A DNA stretch of 7,669 nucleotides from positions 1-7,669 of the forward strand of contig CAZTRD010000039.1 of assembly GCA_964616145.1 (NCBI GenBank), given 5' to 3'. The position numbers and the translations under genes were made by a program. The notes beneath the pieces were generated by a model. The model was given only the letters and a program-made list of their open reading frames with translations, ran no database searches and was not told the origin of the DNA. Positions 1 to 5,519 of the stretch are shown piece by piece. Source of the DNA: JAQTNP01 sp964616145 (GTDB lineage Bacteria; Patescibacteriota; Minisyncoccia; Minisyncoccales; PEYH01). The stretch's first letter is position 1, and each line of letters opens with the position of its first letter.

Positions 1-55
1 GACCTACGACCTTGACATTAAGAGTGTCCTGCTCTGCCAATTGAGCTAATGGCCC
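1..55 (-). tRNA. tRNA-Lys (anticodon CUU), partial, 3' part beyond window
   Basis: Read on the minus strand from 55, the sequence gives acceptor strand GGGCCAT, U8, A9, D stem GCTC/GAGC with AATTGGCA in the loop, A26, an anticodon stem GGACA/TGTCA, and loop CTCTTAA with CTT at positions 34-36, hence tRNA-Lys decoding AAG. The variable loop AGGTC and first T-stem strand GTAGG follow before the window ends, so the T-loop, the 3' acceptor strand and any encoded CCA are not visible. Two oddities: the top anticodon-stem pair is G27-A43, and the base after T54 is C where U55 is nearly universal. It may therefore be a diverged or decaying copy. A promoter and a long structured leader lie upstream. 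Confidence 0.85.
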
Positions 56-72
56 TATTTTATTATCGTCCA

Positions 73-119
73 GCCATTAGCTCAATCCTGCTCACTTACG
101 TGACGGATGAGGTAATGGC
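73..119 (-). repeat. Imperfect hairpin made of tRNA-Lys 5'-end copies
   Basis: The 14 bases at 73-86 are identical to part of the tRNA 5' end but on the opposite strand (inverted copy of 40-53). The other arm, read on the minus strand from 121, repeats GGGCCATTA then CTCA, and GAGCAGGA recurs at 93-86. Together they fold into a hairpin: GCCATTA/TAATGGC, one mismatch, CTCA/TGAG, a bulge, TCC/GGA, an internal loop, then TCAC/GTGA around TTAC. It lies in the probable leader of the tRNA transcript. It could be a degenerate tRNA copy with an enlarged D loop, or a processing or regulatory structure. Confidence 0.7.
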
Positions 120-148
120 CCGAACCCTAGCTATTAATTTAGAGTTTG

Positions 149-177
149 ATTATATCAGAATCCCGTGTGGCGGTAAA
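149..177 (-). promoter_or_regulatory. Sigma70-type extended -10 promoter for the tRNA unit
   Basis: On the minus strand there is a perfect TATAAT (154-149) preceded by TG one base upstream (extended -10). A -35-like TTTACC (177-172) lies 17 bp away. The predicted start is near 142, giving about 87 nt of leader before the mature tRNA 5' end at 55. No coding region lies between this site and the tRNA. Confidence 0.6.
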
Positions 178-194
178 GAAAGATTTTTGGAGAA

Positions 195-214
195 ATAGGA
201 ACATACTTTCCTAT
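195..214 (-). terminator. Weak hairpin downstream of the PIN gene
   Basis: A 7-bp AT-rich stem (195-201 with 208-214) with a 6-nt loop lies about 80 bases after the stop of the PIN-domain gene. It is followed on the minus strand by TTCTCC rather than a real T-tract, so it is at best a weak terminator. Nothing else between 178 and 293 looks functional. Confidence 0.25.
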
Positions 215-293
215 ACCCTGAAAAACGTCTAACTACTTAAAGCCTGCCAAGTTACTGAAGTGTTAAGCGCCATTTCTATAAACTAAAATTCCC

Positions 294-1475
294 TTACTGT
301 TGTATTGTTTCCGACTTTAAATTCCATTGTTGGACTTGTTCTTGGGTCGGCTTCTCAAAAGATGTTGCAGCCAAACTAACACCTCCGACTTTAGTATCCC
401 AAAAACTTGCATCTTTAGCAATTTTTGCCTCCCAGTTAACCTTGAAATTCAAAACGAGAAGTCTCTCCTCATATAGATCCAGAGTCAATAAAGTAGTACC
501 TTTTCTTTTATATTGCTGTACATATTGAATCTTACTAATCCATAAATACTTCTTATCTTCCGTGATATTGTCTATTTCGGGACCGGAAATCCAATACATT
601 CCTGAATCAATTTGTTCCCAAGTTTGAATCGATTGACTTACCGCTAATCCTAACAAGCTTGACAAAGATGCAGTCTGCGGAGTTTGAGCAATTTCTGGAT
701 TCTTAATGTATTTCTCAACCTCAGGCCGCATCTTTTCTCTTATTTTCTCTTTATAGTAAAGAGATTTTTGATTTTCTTTTTGGAAAAACTTCTTTAAAGC
801 ATTTCGAAGTACAATATTAATAAACTCTTTATTTAATTGTTGTTTTTCAAGTTTTAGATAGTTTTCAAAATCTATTAAAGTAGAGTATACCTTAAATCTA
901 TTATCGTTCTTCAATCTAGATGCGACTCCTTGACAAAGTAACTCATCATTGCTGACAAATGCGATATTCTTGTTATCCTTATTATTTTTACAGAAAATAC
1001 TTATGGTTTCCATAATTAGACTGTCTCTGAAGCCTTTTTCCTTTTCTTCGTAAGAAAATGGCGGTTCTCTCCAAATAGCCATCTCTATAATTTTATCCCA
1101 ATCAATTTCTTTAGTCGGGGTTGGTAATATTATTACATTGTTTGACGATAACCATTTCTCAAACTTACTAGTTATTTTTTGTTTCAGACTAGGTTCTGTT
1201 ATTGTATGAGAATACTGCTTCTTAGTTATTGTTCCAATTTGAGTAAACCCACTTAGGATATTTTTATAAAAACCAACCGCTTCTTTAAAATGTTGAAAAG
1301 TTAATTCCCCAACAACGACTTGAGGTATAAATAATTTTAAATTACAATCTTTTGAATATCTTTTCCAAAAGCTATCAAATAAAGGATGTACTACAATATG
1401 CTTCTCTTTATTAAATAAAATATTTGTATCGACTATAACAATATGAGGTTTAATTGTTTTAGTTATCCTTGCCAC
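294..1475 (-). CDS. PIN-domain protein (DUF4935-like), putative RNase
   Basis: The 393-aa protein starts with a PIN nuclease domain. Seen directly: IVIVDTNIL with D16 and N18, then IPQVVVGEL with E57, then REPPF followed by KGFRDSLI with D151, then FVSNDE with D177. These are the four acidic positions expected to bind metal in active PIN RNases, in the order and context of DUF4935-type proteins (hydrophobic-VDTN at the start, RxPPF...KGFRD in the middle). Residues about 205-260 are lysine-rich and helical; the C-terminal third, about 290-393, looks beta-rich and is unrecognised. There is no signal peptide, so it is cytoplasmic. Start: GTG at 1475 with AGGAGG 4 bases upstream, a short but usable spacing. 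No antitoxin-like partner is adjacent, so a type II toxin-antitoxin role is not supported. Such PIN proteins often occur in defence or stress loci, but the RNA substrate is unknown. Confidence 0.8.
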   Translation of the reverse strand: MARITKTIKPHIVIVDTNILFNKEKHIVVHPLFDSFWKRYSKDCNLKLFIPQVVVGELTFQHFKEAVGFYKNILSGFTQIGTITKKQYSHTITEPSLKQKITSKFEKWLSSNNVIILPTPTKEIDWDKIIEMAIWREPPFSYEEKEKGFRDSLIMETISIFCKNNKDNKNIAFVSNDELLCQGVASRLKNDNRFKVYSTLIDFENYLKLEKQQLNKEFINIVLRNALKKFFQKENQKSLYYKEKIREKMRPEVEKYIKNPEIAQTPQTASLSSLLGLAVSQSIQTWEQIDSGMYWISGPEIDNITEDKKYLWISKIQYVQQYKRKGTTLLTLDLYEERLLVLNFKVNWEAKIAKDASFWDTKVGGVSLAATSFEKPTQEQVQQWNLKSETIQQ

Positions 1476-1499
1476 ATAACCTCCTGTTTTTATGATCTG

Positions 1500-1528
1500 A
1501 GTATATTATGCTAAATAATAATACTAAA
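1500..1528 (-). promoter_or_regulatory. Possible promoter for the PIN gene
   Basis: TATACT (1505-1500) with a poor -35 TTTAGT (1528-1523) at 17 bp spacing lies 25 bases before the GTG start. The whole gap 1476-1602 is very AT-rich, so chance matches are likely. It nevertheless suggests the PIN gene can be transcribed separately from the gene upstream. Confidence 0.3.
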
Positions 1529-1602
1529 ATCTTTTTTATTACTTCTTCTCTTTTATCTTCATCATTACCTCTACAGTCTTACAATATTTATATTCGGCAA
1601 AG

Positions 1603-2475
1603 TTAATCAGTTAGCGATAGTTTTGTCGCCTCGTCAAACATCTTTTTTATTTCTCCATCGAATTTAAAAACAAATACATCGTTTGCAATATCCATAATTC
1701 TAATTAAGAAATTATATGATATAGAGTAATAAGTATCTATTATTTGTGTTTTTTCCCTTAAAATGTACCTAAGCTTTGAACCATCCATTCTCACATTATT
1801 ATCGAAATCATTTGCATGAACCGATTTACACCAGTCTCTATACATCACAGTGTAATGTTTCCAAATAAAATCTTTATTATTAGTTTCTTTATTAAATACA
1901 ACATTTATGTCTTCAATGGCTTTCTGAAGAGAAAACTTTTCTTCTCGTAAAATATCTTTGTCTTTCAGGTCTTTATAAATTGGAGAACGCTGTTTTAGCT
2001 TATTTAAGATAAATTCATAATTTATTCTTATTGTTTTTGAAGTCGCAACCACGCTTGCCCTGAAGGAATCTTTCTCGTTAGAAGTAATGCGCATATTATT
2101 AATATCTACTGCTCCATATCTCTCAATCAAATTTTCTGTCCTGTTGCTTTCTATCCAAGATAACGCTATGCAATTTTCTGCTCTTTTTTCATCCTTTAAA
2201 TCAATGTTTATGTATTCACAATAGCAAAATACTTCAAATAAACAACGAAGCAAAATTTGCATATCAGAGTTCAGTTTTTCCCTAGAGAGCACATATATGC
2301 CTTTAGACAATTTTATTGCTTTAACATAATAATGAAGCAATACATAATTTGTAATACTATATTCTACTTTATTAACATCATTCCTCTCTAATAATGAGAG
2401 AGCATTTCTAATTATTTTCTCAAAGAATTTCCTTTTACAATAGATATTAACTAGTCTGTGAAACTTCATTTTCAC
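1603..2475 (-). CDS. DUF5677-like protein of unknown function
   Basis: This is a 290-aa, mostly alpha-helical, charged protein with no signal peptide or membrane segment. The stretch around residues 70-90 (MQILLRCLFEVFCYCEYI) resembles the conserved helix R-x-LFE of DUF5677-type proteins. Further on, YRDWCKSVHAND near 210-220 resembles their second motif ending in a conserved His. No catalytic motif is recognised. The family is uncharacterised and often scattered in accessory regions. Start: ATG AAA ATG gives two candidate starts two codons apart; AAAAGGTG lies 3 bases before the first and 9 before the second, so the second (2469) may be preferred. The PIN gene lies 127 bp downstream in the same orientation, so co-transcription is possible. 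The family call is from motif memory only. Confidence 0.6.
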   Translation of the reverse strand: MKMKFHRLVNIYCKRKFFEKIIRNALSLLERNDVNKVEYSITNYVLLHYYVKAIKLSKGIYVLSREKLNSDMQILLRCLFEVFCYCEYINIDLKDEKRAENCIALSWIESNRTENLIERYGAVDINNMRITSNEKDSFRASVVATSKTIRINYEFILNKLKQRSPIYKDLKDKDILREEKFSLQKAIEDINVVFNKETNNKDFIWKHYTVMYRDWCKSVHANDFDNNVRMDGSKLRYILREKTQIIDTYYSISYNFLIRIMDIANDVFVFKFDGEIKKMFDEATKLSLTD

Positions 2476-2487
2476 CTTTTTATTTTC

Positions 2488-2518
2488 CCTTAAGTAACTA
2501 TTAACTGTTTTTATTCAT
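2488..2518 (-). repeat. 31-bp intergenic direct repeat, copy A
   Basis: On the minus strand this reads ATGAATAAAAAC, a diverged middle, then TTAATAGTT and TTAAGG. It matches 2981-2950 at about 28 of 32 positions with one gap. It sits just upstream of the DUF5677-like gene and carries an AAGG-like stretch. The second copy sits in the equivalent place before the FxLYD gene. Confidence 0.6.
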
Positions 2519-2537
2519 TTGTTTCACCCCCTAAACT

Positions 2538-2936
2538 TTAAAATCTAGTTTCAAGTTGTATTTTGTATTTTTCTACAGTCTTATAATCGGTATCAGTAAT
2601 AATAGTATTAAACGTTTTAGTCTGGCCATTCAAAAAGTTCTCAAGAATAATGTAATTTGACCCAAGAAGCTTACTATCTTTATCATAAAGGCTCATTACG
2701 AAAGTTGTTGCTTCGTAGTTCTTTCCTGAATCGTTAGTTAATTCGCCTATTGCAATTATCTGACCCGAATCAGACACCACTTCCTTCAACACAATGTTTT
2801 TATAGGAAAACCCACCTGCTATACTATTTTCTTCTAGAGGTTGTTGAGAGGTTTTTTGTACTGTTGTTTCTGCTAAAACTAAAGTGCTAACAAAAAACGT
2901 TGGTATAAACAAGAGGGCAAGAATTTTCTTTTCCAT
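2538..2936 (-). CDS. Exported FxLYD-domain protein
   Basis: The 132-aa protein has a typical Sec signal peptide (KK, then a hydrophobic core) with likely cleavage after LVLA at residue 22, so it is exported. After a short Gln/Thr-rich linker comes a beta-rich domain of about 85 residues: GELTNDSGK near 64-72, then FVMSLYDKDSKLLG at 79-92 and a turn NGQTKTF near 103-109. This order (hydrophilic N-x-SG turn, F-x-LYD strand, then x-GQT-x-F) is the signature of the FxLYD domain, a small Ig-like fold found in bacterial secreted proteins of unknown function. The ribosome site AAGGAG is 11 bases before the ATG, rather long. The Cys-rich exported protein lies directly upstream with a 37-bp gap, suggesting one transcript. 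Confidence 0.75.
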   Translation of the reverse strand: MEKKILALLFIPTFFVSTLVLAETTVQKTSQQPLEENSIAGGFSYKNIVLKEVVSDSGQIIAIGELTNDSGKNYEATTFVMSLYDKDSKLLGSNYIILENFLNGQTKTFNTIITDTDYKTVEKYKIQLETRF

Positions 2937-2949
2937 ATTATTTAGTTCT

Positions 2950-2981
2950 CCTTAAACAACTATTAATTGTTTTTTATTCAT
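2950..2981 (-). repeat. 32-bp intergenic direct repeat, copy B
   Basis: This is the counterpart of 2488-2518. On the minus strand it starts inside the last codons and stop of the Cys-rich gene and ends at the AAGG of the FxLYD ribosome site. It contains AACAA...TTGTT, which could form a short stem that copy A lacks. Confidence 0.6.
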
Positions 2982-3357
2982 CTTCCTCATCTTCCTCGTT
3001 TTCCTTCTTTTCATTATCTTGATTATTTAAGTATATATCATTTCTTTCTTTCTTCATACAAACACCATAAATACTACCTGCCGACTTAACACAAACATTA
3101 CTAACACCACAATCTGTATCAAATGAACATGTATTACCGTATGTCTTGTCTAAATCAAGAGGAGCATAAACTGGCTCATCATCATTTTTATTACCAGGAA
3201 ACAGCCCACCTTTACAAACTCCATATATTGATCCAGAAGCTTTAACGCATTTACTACCAACTTCACAGTCTGTATCAAATGAGCATGCTAAACTTTGCGA
3301 TAAAGAAATAAACAATAGGAGCATTAATAATCCTATAATAATAAAAATGTTTTTCAT
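2974..3357 (-). CDS. Small secreted protein with two Cys-rich repeats and an acidic tail
   Basis: The 127-aa protein has an N-terminal hydrophobic signal peptide (residues 1-24, ending QSLA). Two copies of CSFDTDC(E/G)V...CVK..GSIYGVC follow. Cysteines are at 25, 31, 37, 48 and 77, 83, 89, 100: identical spacing of 6, 6 and 11 residues, with the copies 52 residues apart, so each copy probably forms two disulfides outside the cytoplasm. The linker has Gly/Pro and PVYAP; the tail (117-127) is almost all Glu, Asp, Lys and Asn. C25 directly follows the expected cleavage site and could be mistaken for a lipid anchor, but it corresponds to C77 in the second copy, which favours ordinary secretion. 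The ribosome site GAGGGAG is 7 bases before the ATG. Similar paired CSFDTDC modules occur in other bacterial proteins of unknown function. Confidence 0.75.
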   Translation of the reverse strand: MKNIFIIIGLLMLLLFISLSQSLACSFDTDCEVGSKCVKASGSIYGVCKGGLFPGNKNDDEPVYAPLDLDKTYGNTCSFDTDCGVSNVCVKSAGSIYGVCMKKERNDIYLNNQDNEKKENEEDEEDE

Positions 3358-3423
3358 CTCATTTCTCCCTCAATGTCCTTAGCGGCCAGTAGATACTCTT
3401 ATATAGATTGCACAGGTAATTTT

Positions 3424-4170
3424 CTACTTAATAAAGTTATTATTTCTCAAATAATCAATAATAGTTGTTCCTAATATTTTTGACTGTAATGACAAAATCG
3501 CATCTGTTCTAACTGCAATACTAAAACTTACAAGTTCATATTCTTCAGTTATTCTTTTTATACCATCATTTTCTTTTTCAACTGTTTCATATATCTTTGT
3601 TCGTATTTTACTTTCCGAGACTCCTTTTATATATCCAATCAAAACATTATTTAACAAAAGAGGTGAACCGCTTAAATCGGTAGGAGAAACAAATGATAAC
3701 TCGTAGCCGCCACATTTTGCTGGAATATTTTTACAATACGTTAAAGAAGCAACAATAAAACCAGTAAACTTTCTTAATGTAAGAGCCTTTTGTTCTAAAT
3801 CAAATCCGTGAGCAAATCCTATCGCATTTACTTGAGGACCGGAAGTTTGAAACCTTGTTTCCCATAAGAATTCACATACATTAGGCGGGGCTTTTTTAGT
3901 TTTTAATATTGCTAAATCATAATCAGTAAATATCTCTACATCATTTTTTTCAAAGTAATATGGCTTGTATCCTTCTTCCCATATTTCAACTGCACAATAT
4001 TTACGCTGTAAAGCAGCTTCTGCTACGTGCCCGGCTGTTAAAAATATTCCGTTTTTCAACGAAAAACAAGTCCCGCATAAAATATCTCTTTGAAAAGACA
4101 AATTCTCAATAGGCGTGTCGTCGCTTAATATAGGAAATGCATAATAATGGCCATCGTTTTTGTTTATCAA
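3424..4170 (-). CDS. Trypsin-like serine peptidase (S1 family), cytoplasmic
   Basis: The triad is visible (numbering from the chosen TTG start; add 11 for the ATG at 4203): His48 in FLTAGHV, Asp85 in DYDLAIL, and Ser167 in DLSGSPLL. Length (248 aa) fits a single S1 domain. There is no signal peptide, unlike secreted trypsins and HtrA. The residue two before the Ser is Asp rather than the usual Gly of GxSG, which may alter the oxyanion hole. Start choice: the in-frame ATG at 4203 lies inside the loop of a 9-bp terminator hairpin and has no ribosome site, whereas TTG at 4170 has AAGG 8 bases upstream, just after the hairpin's T-run. If 4203 were used the protein would be 259 aa. The gene is preceded by a strong promoter and an attenuator-like leader. 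Cytoplasmic trypsin-like proteins are found as effectors in some defence systems, but substrate and role here are unknown. Confidence 0.8.
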   Translation of the reverse strand: MINKNDGHYYAFPILSDDTPIENLSFQRDILCGTCFSLKNGIFLTAGHVAEAALQRKYCAVEIWEEGYKPYYFEKNDVEIFTDYDLAILKTKKAPPNVCEFLWETRFQTSGPQVNAIGFAHGFDLEQKALTLRKFTGFIVASLTYCKNIPAKCGGYELSFVSPTDLSGSPLLLNNVLIGYIKGVSESKIRTKIYETVEKENDGIKRITEEYELVSFSIAVRTDAILSLQSKILGTTIIDYLRNNNFIK

Positions 4171-4184
4171 AGCCTTTTCCTTGT

Positions 4185-4220
4185 AAAAAAGGCAACCCCC
4201 CATCCCAGAGAGTTGCCTTT
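4185..4220 (-). terminator. Intrinsic terminator/attenuator in front of the peptidase gene
   Basis: On the minus strand AAAGGCAAC (4220-4212) pairs with GTTGCCTTT (4196-4188), a perfect 9-bp stem with a 15-nt loop, running into six T. It lies between the promoter at 4271-4298 and the TTG start at 4170, so it would end transcripts just before the gene. Its 3' arm can alternatively pair with the ribosome-site region: GCCTTTT (4193-4187) with AAAAGGC (4178-4172). Confidence 0.7.
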
Positions 4221-4270
4221 AAATTTAACCTACCCTACCCCCATCTTACTGCCCCCGTAGCGCTAAGTTC

Positions 4271-4298
4271 ATTGTAGCCCTAATCGGATTCTTGTCAA
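4271..4298 (-). promoter_or_regulatory. Strong sigma70-type promoter upstream of the peptidase leader
   Basis: Perfect -35 TTGACA (4298-4293), 16-bp spacer and -10 TACAAT (4276-4271, five of six). The predicted start is near 4264, giving about 80 nt of G-rich leader before the terminator T-run. It lies just after the terminator of the preceding gene, so it starts a new unit. Confidence 0.75.
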
Positions 4299-4336
4299 TG
4301 GGCTGATTCTACCCTGGGTTGGTTGCTCGTAAACAA

Positions 4337-4363
4337 AAAGGGCTGGACGGTTAAGCCCAGCCC
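4337..4363 (-). terminator. Intrinsic terminator after the small exported protein gene
   Basis: GGGCTGG/CCAGCCC, a 7-bp GC-rich stem (4363-4357 with 4346-4340) with a 10-nt loop, followed on the minus strand by TTTTTGTTT. It lies 19 bases after the stop of the gene at 4382. The 27 bp are identical to those at 4949-4975. Confidence 0.8.
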
Positions 4364-4381
4364 TTGTGGATTCTCTATCCT

Positions 4382-4738
4382 TTACTCTTTGTAAACATCA
4401 AGCACTTCGCCAGTATCCTTATCAATAAATACCCAGACATCCGTAAGCGGTTCTTTAAAATCAAAGAGGATTATCTTGTAATTCTTGAGGAACCCTTTTC
4501 TCAGGACACCGTGATTGGGCGATTTGTCTTCTCCTGCAAGATAACCTATTTTTCTATCCCAGAGTATCCCGCCCTCATCATAAACAATTTCAACTTCTTT
4601 CAATTCAATATTGTTCTCTTTTAACGCTTCAGTAGCTATAGCAATAACTTCATCCTTTGTCTTATCTTCAGCATACAATAAAGATACAGTTGAAAATAAG
4701 AACATTGCCGCCAACACTATTGCTGTGAATTTCTTCAT
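4382..4738 (-). CDS. Small exported protein, possibly PepSY-like
   Basis: The 118-aa protein has a signal peptide (MKK, hydrophobic core) with likely cleavage after LLYA at residue 23, leaving a mature domain of about 95 residues. The mature part begins with a predicted helix (DEVIAIATEALKENN, 29-43), then a strand (ELKEVEIVYDEG). It ends with VWVFIDKDTGEVLDVYKE, a beta-hairpin pattern typical of PepSY and related small inhibitory or binding domains. The middle, 60-85, is not typical, so the family call is tentative. No Cys or catalytic motif is seen. The ribosome site AGGAG is 7 bases before the ATG. It has its own promoter of the shared repeat type and its own terminator, so it is monocistronic. 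Confidence 0.65.
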   Translation of the reverse strand: MKKFTAIVLAAMFLFSTVSLLYAEDKTKDEVIAIATEALKENNIELKEVEIVYDEGGILWDRKIGYLAGEDKSPNHGVLRKGFLKNYKIILFDFKEPLTDVWVFIDKDTGEVLDVYKE

Positions 4739-4802
4739 CTTCTTCTCCTTTCTTATGATTTATCATAGTAAATTACCACCTGGACAAAACCATCTACATT
4801 AA

Positions 4803-4843
4803 ATTTTATCACGTATTCTAAAATTGTAAACATTTTAGTGGGC
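4803..4843 (-). promoter_or_regulatory. Shared promoter/operator repeat, copy 3
   Basis: On the minus strand a conserved block (CACTAAAATG) leads into -35 TTTACA (4830-4825), a 16-bp spacer and -10 TAAAAT (4808-4803), upstream of the small exported protein gene. It aligns with the elements at 5520-5562 and 6275-6317. Similarity to the 5520 copy extends further upstream, through a GGCGTTT block near 4857. This is the most diverged of the three copies. Confidence 0.5.
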
Positions 4844-4934
4844 GTAAAATACCAGAAACGCCCGGCTGCTCGGCAAATGCGCTTTGAGCGGACAAAAGGA
4901 TAAATGACAAAACTATTATTAATTTTAGGTTCAT
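4818..4934 (-). pseudogene. Truncated signal-peptide gene (38 codons)
   Basis: An ATG at 4934 opens a 38-codon frame whose first 21 residues form a textbook Sec signal peptide: MNLKLIIVLSF, then ILLSAQSAFA, with cleavage expected after AFA. After a few mature residues (EQPGVS) the frame runs into the shared promoter repeat and stops. The ribosome site is poor and no good -35 is seen upstream. The likely reading is the 5' remnant of an exported-protein gene cut when the promoter repeat was joined to it. A genuine tiny exported peptide is possible but less likely. Confidence 0.45.
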
Positions 4935-4948
4935 TGCAGCTCTAATGG

Positions 4949-4975
4949 AAAGGGCTGGACGGTTAAGCCCAGCCC
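4949..4975 (-). terminator. Intrinsic terminator after the lipoprotein gene (same 27 bp)
   Basis: The same GGGCTGG/CCAGCCC hairpin as at 4337-4363 (4975-4969 with 4958-4952), here followed on the minus strand by only TTTCC. It lies 40 bases after the lipoprotein stop. The weak T-tract suggests less efficient termination, allowing some read-through into the truncated signal-peptide frame. Confidence 0.6.
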
Positions 4976-5015
4976 CATATTACCGGATTAATTCAATTTA
5001 ATCTCCCAACATAAG

Positions 5016-5495
5016 TTATATGCCGAGCTTCTTTTTAACTGATTCAAATTCGGCCTTAGTTACATATTTTGTTTCTACTACATTCCCTTTCTTATCCAGC
5101 CTGCTGATTATATGGTTTGACGGTAATTGCGAATGAGCAGCAAGGGTTGGGTCTATAAGGGGTGTTCCTTCTACGATATACCCGCATCCGCCAAAGAGCA
5201 GGATATAGAATGATTTTTGAGAAAGGACTCCATCAAGAAGAGCAACTGCTCCTGGGACACTCTCAATAGCTTTATCGATTGCCGTCTTTATGTTAGGGAC
5301 ACCGGTAGGAATAAATATTATTATAGCAACACTATCCTCGCCTTGCACCCTGGATGTTCCTCTTTTGAAATCAGCTCCTTTAGCTAAATCAATGTTCTTG
5401 GTTGAAATAATTGTGAAATCAACCAGGCGGGTAACACAACCTGATAAAGCAAAAACAAAGAGCAAGATAAAAACAACACCTATTTTTCTACGCAT
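5016..5495 (-). CDS. Outer-envelope lipoprotein of unknown function
   Basis: The protein is 159 aa with a lipoprotein signal: MRRK, a hydrophobic core, then lipobox ALSGC with the lipidated Cys at 20. Start: ATG at 5495 has AGGAGG 7 bases upstream. A longer frame from GTG at 5519 would translate the ribosome site itself and is rejected. The mature part contains VDFTIISTKNIDL near 24-36, a segment VAIIIFIPTGVPN near 56-68, then AIDKAIESVPGAVALLDGV and YIVEGTPLIDP. I remember this motif series from uncharacterised bacterial lipoproteins but know no function for it. The domain ends with a helical, Lys-rich tail. It is monocistronic: shared-repeat promoter (copy 2) upstream and a hairpin terminator downstream. 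Confidence 0.8.
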   Translation of the reverse strand: MRRKIGVVFILLFVFALSGCVTRLVDFTIISTKNIDLAKGADFKRGTSRVQGEDSVAIIIFIPTGVPNIKTAIDKAIESVPGAVALLDGVLSQKSFYILLFGGCGYIVEGTPLIDPTLAAHSQLPSNHIISRLDKKGNVVETKYVTKAEFESVKKKLGI

Positions 5496-5519
5496 GTACT
5501 TCCTCCTTTTTGTAAACAC

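Noticed and set aside
1..1475. tRNA-anchored integrative element containing the PIN and neighbouring genes
   Set aside because: No integrase or recombinase is present, the genes lie on the 5' side of the tRNA rather than the usual 3' side, and no second attachment repeat was seen in the window.
1540..1575. Eight-codon frame (MMKIKEKK) with an AGAGG-like site before the PIN gene
   Set aside because: Too short and low complexity in very AT-rich DNA; no attenuator hairpin accompanies it.
294..2475. PIN gene plus DUF5677-like gene as a toxin-antitoxin pair
   Set aside because: Both proteins are far larger than typical VapBC partners, they are 127 bp apart, and the upstream protein has no DNA-binding antitoxin motif.
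1570..2583. 12-bp match (TAAGACTGTAGA on the minus strand) between the spacer near 1570 and codons near 2575
   Set aside because: A match of this length is expected by chance in a window of this size.
4196..4256. G-quadruplex in the peptidase leader
   Set aside because: Only three runs of three or more G are close together; a fourth requires a two-G run or a distant run inside the terminator loop. Noted as G-rich but not claimed.
4364..4802. Plus-strand open frames at 4364-4624 and 4611-4802
   Set aside because: They are antisense to the small exported protein gene and its leader, have no ribosome site, and show no recognisable domain.
5496..5519. Longer N-terminus of the lipoprotein from GTG 5519
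   Set aside because: It would translate the AGGAGG site that serves the ATG at 5495, and would put extra charged residues before the signal peptide.
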